A DNA stretch of 64,000 bases from Gillisia sp. Hel_I_86 (lineage in GTDB: Bacteria; Bacteroidota; Bacteroidia; Flavobacteriales; Flavobacteriaceae). The first letter of the stretch is position 1, and each line of letters opens with the position of its first letter. The notes beneath the pieces were generated by a model, which had not been told where the DNA came from, did not search any database, and worked only from the letters and a program-made list of their open reading frames with translations. The translations under genes were made by a program, and so were the position numbers. The DNA is taken from contig NZ_VISE01000001.1 of assembly GCF_007827275.1 (NCBI RefSeq), positions 4,092,001-4,156,000 on the forward strand, read 5' to 3'. Below are positions 25,159-34,327 of this stretch, in pieces.

Positions 25159-26388
25159 TTAATTTTGTTTGCTAATAGCTTCGTTAGGTTTTAACATCAA
25201 GGCTTTTATTGCCGGGTATATAGAGGTTATCACTGCGGTAAGGATGACCAAAACTGTAATAATTATATATACCCTGGGTTCCAGCGTTGGATAAACAATA
25301 TTAGTAAACCCCCAACCCGCCAATCCTTCGGAAAACAGGCTTAAACTAATTCCTTTATAATTTAGGGCCGAGACGGTAATAAAGCCGATCCCCATCCCTA
25401 CGGCACCACCTAAAATAGAAAGGTAGGCGGTTTCCATCACGATCATCGTGAATACGCGCAGCCTGTTCATTCCGATGGCCATTAATATGCCCAGTTCCTT
25501 GTAACGTTCCAAGATCGACATCAACATGGTATTTAATATCCCAAAGGCCAGGGCGATCAGCACAATGATGGTAACGATAAAATCCATTTGGTCTATCCAG
25601 TTACTGAGCAGCTCCAGATCTGCATTGGCTTCGCGCCAATCCCGTATCTGTACATCGGGCCCGCTGAACCTTGCTTTTAGGGAAGCGAGATAAGGTGCCA
25701 GTTGATCCGGATCGTTGAGCTTAATGACTATCTTGTTGTATTGCCCTTCAATGCCGGCCAGTCTGGTAACATCTGCAAGGTCGGCATAGACCAACATTTC
25801 TTCGTCCCTGGCCTGGGTGGCATTGTACAGGCCCGTAACCCTGAACGTTGAGGATATCAAGGTCCCCTCTTTGCCCTCAAAGCCCAATACCACTTTATTG
25901 CCTGGTTTTATATTGAGTTTTTTGGCCAGCTTTTCCCCAAGTATAATGGGGTTCCTCACCTCTGGGGCAAGGTAATCCCCCGAAGAGAGCCTTGATTTTA
26001 GCATCGTGGTTTTCTCTTCCGCCCCGGGCAATACGCCTATAAGGACGATATTGGATGAATAGCCGGCAGAGGCGATGATACCATACACTTGGGTCCTGGC
26101 CGTAGCGGCTTTTACTTCCTCATCCGTTCTAATTTCCTCCAATATCCTTTCTCCATTGGAGATGGTAGTGACCAATTTTTCGTTTTTTACAAAATCGGGG
26201 TTCTCAATCTGTACATGCCCGTATTTATGTTCGATGGCGTCTTTCAGCGATTCAATGTGCAGGGTGTCCGATACGGCCAGGATAATAACCGTTGCCCAAA
26301 TCCCGATTGCCAATGAAATGACCACGACCAGGCTTCGGGTCCTGTTCCTCCAGATATTTCTCCATGCTATTTTTAAAAGCGTTTTCAT
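25159..26388 (-). CDS. FtsX/LolE-like ABC permease, second of a pair
   Basis: This protein has 409 residues. One N-terminal helix (about 20-42) is followed by a large periplasmic MacB_PCD-like domain (45-270). Three C-terminal helices carry the cytoplasmic coupling segment MLMSILERYKELGILMAIGM (about 290-309), which is the FtsX-domain signature. It should pair with the permease encoded upstream to form a LolCE-like heterodimer. The RNIWRNRTRSLVV start is typical. Confidence 0.88.
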   Translation of the reverse strand: MKTLLKIAWRNIWRNRTRSLVVVISLAIGIWATVIILAVSDTLHIESLKDAIEHKYGHVQIENPDFVKNEKLVTTISNGERILEEIRTDEEVKAATARTQVYGIIASAGYSSNIVLIGVLPGAEEKTTMLKSRLSSGDYLAPEVRNPIILGEKLAKKLNIKPGNKVVLGFEGKEGTLISSTFRVTGLYNATQARDEEMLVYADLADVTRLAGIEGQYNKIVIKLNDPDQLAPYLASLKARFSGPDVQIRDWREANADLELLSNWIDQMDFIVTIIVLIALAFGILNTMLMSILERYKELGILMAIGMNRLRVFTMIVMETAYLSILGGAVGMGIGFITVSALNYKGISLSLFSEGLAGWGFTNIVYPTLEPRVYIIITVLVILTAVITSIYPAIKALMLKPNEAISKQN

Positions 26389-26398
26389 TTGTTCATAT

Positions 26399-27610
26399 TT
26401 ATTTTTTTGATGCCACGGGCTTTAAAATTGAAACCTGCCGTATGGCATATATTGACAATAGTATCGAAACCACCAGTATAATAAGGGTATGCTTGGTAAA
26501 AACACCGAAATCTACAAGTGTTGGCAAAATGGGATCTATCCCATAAGCCTCCCAACCAGCAGCCGTCTTTCCCCTGAATTCAATGGGCCTTGCCTTAAAA
26601 TAGCTTACAAGGGGGTAGCTGGACAAAAACCCAAGGACCGCGCCCAGCAATGCCATAAAGAATGTTTCGATCAATATCATTAGTTGCATTTTCGTTTTTC
26701 GCATGCCAATGGACAATACTATGCGTAGTTCATTCAATCTTTCATGGACCATCATTATAATGGTTCCAAGAATACTAAAACTTATGAGTATGTAGAGTAG
26801 AACTATGGTTATTACGCGCATTGCATCAATAAGACCGATGGACTGGGTGAGCATTGGCAACATTTCCTGCCAGGGTTTGGCGGTAAAACCGGCCTCTAGT
26901 TTAGTCTCCAAAGCCGCCAAAGCCTGCTCCTGGGATTGGTTTGGCTTTAAAAAAACCGGAATGGAAGTAAGCCTGTCGTAGGCACCATATAAAAATTGGG
27001 CGTCTTCCAGTTTTAGGATCACGATATTGTTGTCCAGGTCCGGGGAACCCAGCCTTATGATCCCAGAAACCATATACTTATCGGCAGCGCTGGCCCCGTG
27101 ATAGCCTTCGCCCACCAGTACCAGGCTGTCCCCGACCAATATATTCATTTTTTCGGCCAGCCCTTTGCCCACCAAAGCCTGATTGTTGGCTTCGCCAAGA
27201 TATTTTCCTTGGATGATCTTTTTATCAAATCCTGTTATATTTTTCTCTTTATCGGGATCTATGCCCATTACCAAAGTGCCCCTGGTAAGCTCGTTGGAAG
27301 CCAACAGCGCCACCGATTCCAGACGGTACGAAAAACCCTTTATCCCTTCCATGCCTGCAAGTTCCGTATTCAGGTTTTTATCCGGCACAAAGGAATTGTG
27401 GAGGGATTTATCCTCCCAATACCCCTCTTGCTGAATTTGAAAATGCCCGCTGTACACTCCCACCAAGCTGTCCGCCATCTGTTTGTTCAGGCCCAGCAGC
27501 AGGCTGTCCATAAAAATGGCAAATACAATCGCAAAAACAATGGAAGCCACCGTGATCAGGGTTCTTCGCCTGTTTCTCCACAAATTTCGCCAGGATAGTT
27601 TAATGATCAT
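26399..27610 (-). CDS. FtsX/LolC-like ABC permease, first of a pair
   Basis: This protein has 403 residues with the same layout as its neighbour: an N-terminal helix after LSWRNLWRNRRRTLI, a periplasmic domain (about 45-265), and three C-terminal helices with the coupling segment MMVHERLNELRIVLSIGMRK. The two permeases differ clearly in sequence, which fits a heterodimer. It begins one base after the stop of the LolA-like gene, so translation is likely coupled. Confidence 0.88.
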   Translation of the reverse strand: MIIKLSWRNLWRNRRRTLITVASIVFAIVFAIFMDSLLLGLNKQMADSLVGVYSGHFQIQQEGYWEDKSLHNSFVPDKNLNTELAGMEGIKGFSYRLESVALLASNELTRGTLVMGIDPDKEKNITGFDKKIIQGKYLGEANNQALVGKGLAEKMNILVGDSLVLVGEGYHGASAADKYMVSGIIRLGSPDLDNNIVILKLEDAQFLYGAYDRLTSIPVFLKPNQSQEQALAALETKLEAGFTAKPWQEMLPMLTQSIGLIDAMRVITIVLLYILISFSILGTIIMMVHERLNELRIVLSIGMRKTKMQLMILIETFFMALLGAVLGFLSSYPLVSYFKARPIEFRGKTAAGWEAYGIDPILPTLVDFGVFTKHTLIILVVSILLSIYAIRQVSILKPVASKK

Positions 27611-27611
27611 T

Positions 27612-28379
27612 TTATTTAATGTTTTTTAGGTTTCTTAAAGAGAAAAATGTATCCTCCATTGGTTTGTCAAACTCAATGGATTTATATTTCAAAACAGTTC
27701 TATTGCCGGGATCCCTGGCCGGGGTTATCTCCAGCAGGCTTGTTACGGTGCGGCCTCCCATTGTTTTAATATTCTTGCCCAACAGGGTGTTCACCAACTT
27801 GCCTTCTTCGTCATAATAGGCCAGTTTCAGGAAAAGGGATTCTTCCACATCTACCCAGGCTTCCACCTTTCCCCAGACCACCGAGGCTTCCTCTTTGGGT
27901 TTTAAAAGGATCTTGTAGGCTTCCCTGCCGCTTATTTCTTCCTTTCCAATGAGTGTATGCTCGTAATCATTGACCATGGAAGATTGTTTTACCAGATCGT
28001 CATTGGTAAAATCGGAACCCATCCAACTTTGCAGCATACTGGATGGCGGGAGCTTTATACTGCGGTCAATACGGGGCACCCAGTTGTAGATCTCGTCCCC
28101 CCTTTTCAGGAAGGCCGTTCCCTGGTCCCTGGCCGGACCGGTAATTAAAATCATCATAAGGTCATTGCCTTTGGTCCATAATTTCAAATCTATTTCACGT
28201 GTCCATTTGGGCCGGATGATATTTAAGGTCATTGTGGCGGAACTGGTCTTGCCAAGCCTTTTGTTGTCGGCTTTTTCAATAATACTTTTTGCACTGTCCT
28301 GAACGGGGGCCGTGCCGCTTACCAGGAACAGGGAAATAATGGCTATAAAAGCTAGTGGGATAAATGATCTGATTTTCAT
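27612..28379 (-). CDS. LolA-like 'outer membrane lipoprotein-sorting protein' (PF17131 type)
   Basis: This protein has 255 residues. A signal peptide (to about residue 26) has no lipobox Cys, so the protein is soluble in the periplasm. The body has the LolA/LppX half-barrel pattern: SATMTLNIIRPKWTREIDLK, YNWVPRIDRSIKLPP, VEAWVDVEESLFLKLAYYDE. Members bind a lipid or lipidated cargo in a hydrophobic cavity. As first gene of the unit it is likely the periplasmic carrier that takes cargo from the LolCDE-like complex to the outer-membrane barrel. It is distinct from housekeeping LolA by its gene context. Confidence 0.85.
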   Translation of the reverse strand: MKIRSFIPLAFIAIISLFLVSGTAPVQDSAKSIIEKADNKRLGKTSSATMTLNIIRPKWTREIDLKLWTKGNDLMMILITGPARDQGTAFLKRGDEIYNWVPRIDRSIKLPPSSMLQSWMGSDFTNDDLVKQSSMVNDYEHTLIGKEEISGREAYKILLKPKEEASVVWGKVEAWVDVEESLFLKLAYYDEEGKLVNTLLGKNIKTMGGRTVTSLLEITPARDPGNRTVLKYKSIEFDKPMEDTFFSLRNLKNIK

Positions 28380-28396
28380 AATGATCTAATTAAATG

Positions 28397-28690
28397 TTAT
28401 CGTAATTTTTTTCGCATTGCTTCGGAGATATTTTCGGCATAAACGCCGTAGGCATCCACCAACAGCCCCTTAATTTCATTTTTGGAAGAAATGGCATAGA
28501 GGATGCTGTTGTCATCAGTACTGCTCATGCCTTCAAAGCGATAGGTTTTATCTATTTTGAAATCTTCTGGACGGATCTCAATTTTCAGGGACGGACATTC
28601 CAGGCATTCGGGCTTTAAGTTGAAGTCATAAGGATACTCGGTTGCCTGTAAATCGTTTACGGCTTCTGAAAGTGTATCATAATTTTTCAT
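28397..28690 (-). CDS. small conserved protein (often mislabelled phosphoribosylpyrophosphate synthetase)
   Basis: This protein has 97 residues and no signal or membrane segment. The pattern YDTLSEAVNDLQ, CLECPSLKIEIRPEDFKID, YRFEGMSSTDDNSILYAISS and GLLVDAYGVYAE is a widespread small Bacteroidota family of unknown function. It lacks everything needed for PRPP synthesis. The paired Cys (CLEC, about 34-37) could bind metal or form a disulfide. It lies 17 bases upstream of the LolA-like gene and 4 bases downstream of the secreted protein gene, so it is probably in the same transcript. Confidence 0.7.
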   Translation of the reverse strand: MKNYDTLSEAVNDLQATEYPYDFNLKPECLECPSLKIEIRPEDFKIDKTYRFEGMSSTDDNSILYAISSKNEIKGLLVDAYGVYAENISEAMRKKLR

Positions 28691-28694
28691 CTTT

Positions 28695-29348
28695 TCATTC
28701 TTTATAGGTCATTGTAAAATAACCGCCGTATTCTTCGCTAAACTTCTGAAAGGTTAATAAACCGCTTCCATTTAATTTCTCGTTAACGGTATAGTTGAGT
28801 TGCTTAATACGAATTCCCAAGGCATAGGCCTTTACATTGATTTTGGATTGAATGTTCATATTGTTTCCAGAAGATTTCAACTTTCTATCAAAAATTTTTA
28901 TGGTGCTTTTCGAACCAAAGAAATTCAGCAGGCCCGAATCAAAACTCATTTCCAGTTCAATATCTTTCAGGTTCTCCAAATCATATAACTCTTTAAAATT
29001 TTTTGAAGTGGTATTGATTTCGGTTTCCTTTGATTTTGGGTTTGAAAACGAAAATGCCATAACCATTATACTGGCTTCATCTGGCTTACAGCGATAGGTG
29101 GTGGTGTATTTATCGGTAGGTTTTTTGTCTTTGTCAAAAAGTTCCGTGACCACCTTAATTTCATAATAGCCATTTTTCTTTATTGTTTCACCGGCTTTAA
29201 AAGTTTGTTTGTTGAGAAAAGCACCTTTTTCATCATAATTTTCACGAATTACCACTCTTCCTGAAATCTGCCCAATGAGCATTTCAGTTTGTCCATTCAT
29301 TGTGATTCTGAATAAGATAAATAGTAGTATGAAGCCTTTTTTTCTCAT
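28695..29348 (-). CDS. secreted protein of unknown function
   Basis: This protein has 217 residues with a signal peptide ending near residue 19 (TMNGQ). The remainder is predicted mostly beta: YYEIKVVTELFDKDKK, SKSTIKIFDRKLKS, YALGIRIKQLNYTVNEKL, FTMTYKE. It resembles periplasmic lipocalin/DUF3108-like binding proteins in general shape, but no motif settles it. It precedes the small conserved gene and the LolA-like transport operon by a few bases, so a link to that pathway is likely. Function is not assigned. Confidence 0.6.
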   Translation of the reverse strand: MRKKGFILLFILFRITMNGQTEMLIGQISGRVVIRENYDEKGAFLNKQTFKAGETIKKNGYYEIKVVTELFDKDKKPTDKYTTTYRCKPDEASIMVMAFSFSNPKSKETEINTTSKNFKELYDLENLKDIELEMSFDSGLLNFFGSKSTIKIFDRKLKSSGNNMNIQSKINVKAYALGIRIKQLNYTVNEKLNGSGLLTFQKFSEEYGGYFTMTYKE

Positions 29349-29390
29349 ATATGACGCATCAATTTTATTGTTCTTCTTTATCGTATCTGT

Positions 29391-29645
29391 TTAGTGCCCA
29401 CCACAGCAGGAAGGGGTGTTTCCTTTATCCTGGTTAGATTTGTATACCTCCACTATTCCATTGTATAGATTGCGGGAATCCTTTTTTATAAGAAGGGCCA
29501 GTTTCTTTATGGATTTTGGCTCGGAGTTTACCATTTCCAATAATATTTCCAATGCTTCTTCAAGTAGTTTTGGGTCATCTTCCAATGCCTGGTAAAATGG
29601 TTCAAAATCCATGCGGTCCTGTTTTTGCAATTCTCCTGTTTTCAT
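29391..29645 (-). CDS. small helical protein with C-terminal CCGGH
   Basis: This protein has 84 residues and is charged and helical (FEPFYQALEDDPKLLEEALEI). It ends in NTPSCCGGH, a Cys-Cys-His tail of the kind that can bind a soft metal or an iron-sulfur cluster. There is no signal peptide. It lies between the dehydrogenase gene (35 bases away) and the secreted-protein gene (42 bases). I do not recognise the family. A similar Cys-Cys-His end occurs in the HMA protein at 48374. Confidence 0.55.
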   Translation of the reverse strand: MKTGELQKQDRMDFEPFYQALEDDPKLLEEALEILLEMVNSEPKSIKKLALLIKKDSRNLYNGIVEVYKSNQDKGNTPSCCGGH

Positions 29646-29680
29646 AATGTATTGATTTTTGGTTTTTTATTATTTTTATT

Positions 29681-30670
29681 TTAAGCAACTTCATTTCCTG
29701 AAACTGTCCCTTTTTCAAAACAATCCAGGTTATAAATGGTGGTATCTGCTATATTGGTCAGGGCTGTTTCAGTCAAAAAAGCCTGATGGCTGGTTATCAA
29801 AACATTGTTAAAGGTCATTAAACGGGCGATTACATCGTCCTGTAAAATGTCTTCGGAATGGTCTTCAAAGAACAAGCCTTCTTCCTCTTCATAAACATCT
29901 ATCCCAAAATATCCTATTTTACCTGTTTTCAATCCTTCAATGACCGCTTTGGTATCCACCAATCCCCCACGGCTGGTATTGATGAGCATTATGCCGGGTT
30001 TCATAAGTGAAATATGTTTGGAATCAATCAAATGCCTGGTAGAAGATATTAAAGGTACATGCAGGCTTATAATATCTGCTTGCCGGCAAATGGTTTTATA
30101 ATCTGTATATTTTACACCGTAAGAGCTTATTAGATTTTTATCTTCAATTATATCCTGAGCAAGGATTTTGCAGCCAAAACCATATAGTATTTTAACGAGG
30201 ATGGCACCGATTTTTCCTGTTCCAATAACCCCTACGGTCTTCCCGTTCAGGTCAAATCCTGTGAGTCCGTTCAATGAGAAATTCATATCCCGAACCCTAT
30301 TATTGGCCCTTATTAATTTTCTGTTCAATGCGAGTATCAAGGCCATTGTATGTTCGGCAATGGCATAAGGTGAATAGGCAGGGACCCGCGAAATTTTGAT
30401 GCCCAGTTCGGCAGCCTTTTCAGTTGCTACATTGTTATACCCCGCCGTACGAAGGGCGATGTACTTAACGCCCAGGGCACTTAACTTTTCCAGTACTTCG
30501 GCCGAGGCATCGTCGCTCGTGAACAAACTTATGGCCTCGGTACCCTGTGCCAAAGAAGCGGTGTTTTGGGCCAACCGTACTTCAAGTAGCTTAAGCTCGT
30601 GCCTGCCTTTATTTGCGGATAGCAAATGGGGCTCTTCAAATTTGTGGGTGCTGAATACCGTTGTTTTCAT
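29681..30670 (-). CDS. ldhA: 2-hydroxyacid dehydrogenase, D-lactate dehydrogenase type
   Basis: This 329-residue D-isomer 2-hydroxyacid dehydrogenase has the NAD site GVIGTGKIGAILVK (about 146-159) with Asp following in LAQDI. Catalytic Arg is in NTSRGGLVD (about 234), Glu in DVYEEEEG (about 263) and His in TSHQAF (about 294). YNNVATEKAAELGI is the LdhA-type substrate-domain segment. It should reduce pyruvate to D-lactate and reoxidise NADH in the cytoplasm. It is 12 bases from the MgtC-like gene. With pyruvate:ferredoxin oxidoreductase nearby it suggests fermentative pyruvate handling. Confidence 0.88.
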   Translation of the reverse strand: MKTTVFSTHKFEEPHLLSANKGRHELKLLEVRLAQNTASLAQGTEAISLFTSDDASAEVLEKLSALGVKYIALRTAGYNNVATEKAAELGIKISRVPAYSPYAIAEHTMALILALNRKLIRANNRVRDMNFSLNGLTGFDLNGKTVGVIGTGKIGAILVKILYGFGCKILAQDIIEDKNLISSYGVKYTDYKTICRQADIISLHVPLISSTRHLIDSKHISLMKPGIMLINTSRGGLVDTKAVIEGLKTGKIGYFGIDVYEEEEGLFFEDHSEDILQDDVIARLMTFNNVLITSHQAFLTETALTNIADTTIYNLDCFEKGTVSGNEVA

Positions 30671-30682
30671 TTCACTTTTTTT

Positions 30683-31951
30683 TTAATTTCCTAACTGTAT
30701 TAAAATATACCCTATGCCCACGATGATAACAGTTCCAAAAATCAGCATCACGAGTTTGCCTGCTTTTTTGGAACCTTTAAAATAAGTAATGGCCAATTTC
30801 ACAATCATATTGCTTATGGTTGCGGTAATAATGACATTGGCTGCGAGCGCGAGTTTTTCTTCTAAAGACCCGAATTTTGCCATACTTATGGTTATGGCAT
30901 CCGTATCTGCCAATCCTGCAATCAGGGCTGAATAGTATAAGCCACTTTCGCCAAAAAACCTATTTCCATAAAAAACGGCAAATAGAATAACTACATAAAT
31001 GCCCCCGAAACCAAGGGCATTCCAGATATTGAGCGGATTGCCAAGGTTGATAGCTGTCTTTGCGACATCGGTATCCTTTTTAATAAATATGAGCGCGCTT
31101 ATCAAACAGATAATCGTAAGGATGGTAAAGGGAACCGCTATAAAGGAGAGTAGGGCACTATTGAAAATATAAACCAATACCGCAAGGCGTGGGAACATTA
31201 TGGCCGAAGCTATGATTATTCCCGCAGCATATTTTTTTGAAAGTTCTGGCGATTCCTTACTTCGGGAAGCATAAATCCAGGCAACCGCGGTGCTGGAAAT
31301 CAATCCGCCCAAAATTGCCGTGAGCAATATACCCCGCTTGGAACCTACATATTTTACAAGGAAGTAACCAATAAAATTCAGAAAAGATACGATCACTATA
31401 ATGGCCCCAATCTCAAATGGGTTTAACAAACTTTCTGGACCATAGTCCTGATTTGGCAAGAAAGGCAAAATAAGAAGTGCGATAATCGAAAATTTGATGA
31501 AAGCAAAAAGTTCTTCGGAAGTAATGTTCTTTATAAACGTATTAAAAGTAGTTTTAAGCGACAATAAAGTAACCACGATTACTGCGGTAGCAACTGCTTT
31601 CTTATGCAAATGGTTGGCAACCATAACACCCAAGATCAACGTGGCAAACAATGCCATATTGGTGGTAATGCTGGTCATTATGTGTTTTTGCACTACGGAA
31701 AAATGCGTGAAAGACAAGAACAAAAGGAATGCCGCCGCACTGATAATGACCAACCACGGGGTGTAAATGATGGATAGACTCCCCAAAATAAAACCAATAA
31801 TGGCGACAATCGGGAAGGTCCTTATGCCTGCAAATCCTTGTTCCTCCTTTAGCTTGTCGTATTCACGTTCCAGGCCAAGGATAAGGCCAATGCCCAGACT
31901 AATGAGTAATCCGAGGATAAATGGGTTGATATTTTTTAATGCTTCCACCAT
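30683..31951 (-). CDS. MgtC/SapB-DUF4010 family membrane protein
   Basis: This 422-residue protein has about twelve helices. The N-terminal part has the MgtC signature GLILGLEREYDK (about 22-33) and GFAGIRTFPIVAIIGF (about 39-54). The C-terminal part is the DUF4010 region (SALIAGLADTDAITISMA). The family is linked to magnesium or envelope stress adaptation but has no defined transport activity. It is 9 bases from the glycosyltransferase gene and so in the same transcript. Confidence 0.85.
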   Translation of the reverse strand: MVEALKNINPFILGLLISLGIGLILGLEREYDKLKEEQGFAGIRTFPIVAIIGFILGSLSIIYTPWLVIISAAAFLLFLSFTHFSVVQKHIMTSITTNMALFATLILGVMVANHLHKKAVATAVIVVTLLSLKTTFNTFIKNITSEELFAFIKFSIIALLILPFLPNQDYGPESLLNPFEIGAIIVIVSFLNFIGYFLVKYVGSKRGILLTAILGGLISSTAVAWIYASRSKESPELSKKYAAGIIIASAIMFPRLAVLVYIFNSALLSFIAVPFTILTIICLISALIFIKKDTDVAKTAINLGNPLNIWNALGFGGIYVVILFAVFYGNRFFGESGLYYSALIAGLADTDAITISMAKFGSLEEKLALAANVIITATISNMIVKLAITYFKGSKKAGKLVMLIFGTVIIVGIGYILIQLGN

Positions 31952-31960
31952 TGTTTAAAC

Positions 31961-34327
31961 CTACTGTTTATAGAAAGAATCTTTTTTAAAAGGTTTTCCT
32001 GTTCTATCTTCCAAATACTGCTTCACTTTATGTGTTGAGCTTTTCTTCCTTTTTTTAAGTGAATCTAACCTCTTCGAGGTTTTGATATTGGGTGGCATTA
32101 TGGCATGCTTTGTCTCCAATGGATATTTTTCAACAATAAGGCGGGCCATTAGATAGCAAATGCTGGACTCTGCCCCCTGATTAATATTTACGTTTTCCCT
32201 CTCAAGGCCATCGTAACACCCGCCGTTTACCGGGTTGTACATAATTTGTTTAAGGTGGTTATTGCCTAAAAACCAACTGAACGCCGTATGCAGTTGTTGG
32301 GCATATTTCTTTTTTTTGGTAACCTTGTAGAAGAGGTCCAATGAAAGAATGGTGTAGGCAACCTCTATAGGTTGTTCGCCATGGAAAACACGTTGGTTCC
32401 TTTTATGGAACCAGCCATTATTGGAGATGACCTTAATCTGGCCTTTCATAAAATACTGTGACAGCAAAAAGTCGAAAGTAATTTCAGCAACTTCCCTATA
32501 CCTGTTGTTATTGGTAATTAACCAAGCGTATAAAAGGGCATCGGGCAAGACACTGTTTGCATAGGTAAGGTAATCCTCAAACCATTCCCATTGGTTATCT
32601 GTACTTATATCGTAAATGCGCAAAAGCTCATCGGCCAATTTACGAGCTGTGGCGGTATAGGTTGTATCTTTATTGTTTTTTTGATAAAAGTAAAGGCCTT
32701 TTAACACAAAGCCCAGCGCCCTTGGCGATTCAAAATTTGTTACGTTTGGGATGGCTTTTTTAAAGCAGTTTTCTGCTAGTATTACTAAATATGAAGGAAG
32801 CTGTGCTGTGTTGGACAATAAATAGCCAAGTGCCCATACAGTTCTACCGTTGGAGTCTTGAAGGTTTACTTCGGTATTTTGGTTTGTGAAATTTTCGTTG
32901 TAATCCACGTAGTTGTAGAATTCCCCATTTTCTTGCTGGCAAAAAGCAATGAAGTTCAAATAAATTTCTATTAGCCGAAAAGTTTTTTCCGAAGCATCTT
33001 GTTCATAATACATTAGCATCGTGATCAGGGCCCTCGCATTATCATCAATCGTATAACCGGAGGATGTATCTGGTTCATCAAAATTTGAAAACTGGAGGAT
33101 ACCAAAGCCAGTGGTCATATTTTCAATATGGTCTGTTTTAATGGAAGGCAACACAAATTCTAGTGAATTTTGGTTATTTAAATATTCCTGAAAGACATCC
33201 GAATAAGATATGGCGATATTTTCCCAACTAAAGGCACGCATTTGGGTAAAGGCATTTTTGCCCATGGAGGCCCTTAAAACAGGTTGTTGTAGTAAGTCAA
33301 CGATGGCATTGCTTAATTCCATAGAATCCTCAAAACCCTTCAACAAAATGCCGGTACCGGGATCCAAACACTCCCTCGAGTGGGGTATCGGGGTTGATAT
33401 CACAGGGTTTCCACAACTCATAGCGTAAGCAAAAGTGCCACTTACGGCTTGGTTGGGATCCTGTGATGAAAATATATAAATATCTGAAAGGGTCAAGTAT
33501 TCCAACAATATTTGGAGTTCCAAATACTCATTGATAAAGATGACATTGTTATTGAGCCCCAATTGATCAACTAGCTCCACCAGCGATTCCCTATATGTTT
33601 CGCCGCGGTTTTTAACTACCTCGGGGTGGGTCTTGCCCAATACAAGATAGAGGGTATCCGGGAATTTGTCGATCACTTTGGGAAGGGCGTGAAGCGCTGT
33701 TTCTATTCCTTTATTTTTACTGAGCAGGCCAAAAGTGGAGAGTACCATTTTATCCTGTAACCCGTACTTGCTTTTAAGGGCCTGCTTTTCTTTCCACAGG
33801 ACGATGTGTGTGCCGTGTGGGATAACCCTTAGTTTGCTTTTTTCTACAAAATAATCTTTTTCCAGTATCTCGGCAGACCTATTGGTGAGTACAATAAGCT
33901 TCTCGCTGAGGTCATCCAGTGCATGTACTACTTTTATTCGCTTTAATTCCGGGTTGGGCAGCACAGTATGGAACACACAGGAGATGGGGATATTAAGGCG
34001 AAGCAGGAATGCTACCAAATGGCTACCGTATTCCCCTCCAAACAGTCCGAACTCGTGTTGCACGCAGACCATCCCAATATCCTCCCTTTCATTTAGCCTA
34101 TCGGCCACGTTGAGAAAAGAATTCAGTCTTTGAGCCTCTATCCTGTATGAGACTTCTGGTGGATATTCATCAATGTCGCAACATTCATTTTCCAGTGCGC
34201 ACACCTCGATGTCCACTGAAGTGCCGAAGCAGTTTTTAAGGGATGTTACAAGATCCTTTGAAAAGGTTGCGATACCGCATTGCCGGGGTGGATAGGAACA
34301 GATAAATAAAATCTTCAGTTTTTTCAT
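31961..34327 (-). CDS. GT4 glycosyltransferase fused to a C-terminal alpha/alpha-toroid-like domain
   Basis: This protein has 788 residues. The N-terminal 400 form a GT-B glycosyltransferase: CSYPPRQCGIATFSKDL at the start, RVIPHGTHIVLWKEK, LVLGKTHPEV, then the donor-binding region FSSQDPNQAVSGTFAYAMSCGNPVIST (two pieces across about 300-330). The C-terminal part (about 405-760) is a helical repeat with TSSGYTIDDNARALITML, GRTVWALGYLL and EQPIEVAYTILSLDLFYK, as in glycosidase-like toroids. Together with GH130 downstream (four-base overlap) it probably makes or remodels a mannose- or glucose-containing glycan or solute in the cytoplasm. The exact product is unknown. Confidence 0.82.
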   Translation of the reverse strand: MKKLKILFICSYPPRQCGIATFSKDLVTSLKNCFGTSVDIEVCALENECCDIDEYPPEVSYRIEAQRLNSFLNVADRLNEREDIGMVCVQHEFGLFGGEYGSHLVAFLLRLNIPISCVFHTVLPNPELKRIKVVHALDDLSEKLIVLTNRSAEILEKDYFVEKSKLRVIPHGTHIVLWKEKQALKSKYGLQDKMVLSTFGLLSKNKGIETALHALPKVIDKFPDTLYLVLGKTHPEVVKNRGETYRESLVELVDQLGLNNNVIFINEYLELQILLEYLTLSDIYIFSSQDPNQAVSGTFAYAMSCGNPVISTPIPHSRECLDPGTGILLKGFEDSMELSNAIVDLLQQPVLRASMGKNAFTQMRAFSWENIAISYSDVFQEYLNNQNSLEFVLPSIKTDHIENMTTGFGILQFSNFDEPDTSSGYTIDDNARALITMLMYYEQDASEKTFRLIEIYLNFIAFCQQENGEFYNYVDYNENFTNQNTEVNLQDSNGRTVWALGYLLSNTAQLPSYLVILAENCFKKAIPNVTNFESPRALGFVLKGLYFYQKNNKDTTYTATARKLADELLRIYDISTDNQWEWFEDYLTYANSVLPDALLYAWLITNNNRYREVAEITFDFLLSQYFMKGQIKVISNNGWFHKRNQRVFHGEQPIEVAYTILSLDLFYKVTKKKKYAQQLHTAFSWFLGNNHLKQIMYNPVNGGCYDGLERENVNINQGAESSICYLMARLIVEKYPLETKHAIMPPNIKTSKRLDSLKKRKKSSTHKVKQYLEDRTGKPFKKDSFYKQ

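Noticed and set aside
28397-28690. Phosphoribosylpyrophosphate synthetase, the label common for this small family
   Set aside because: 97 residues without any PRPP-binding loop or ATP site cannot carry that activity.
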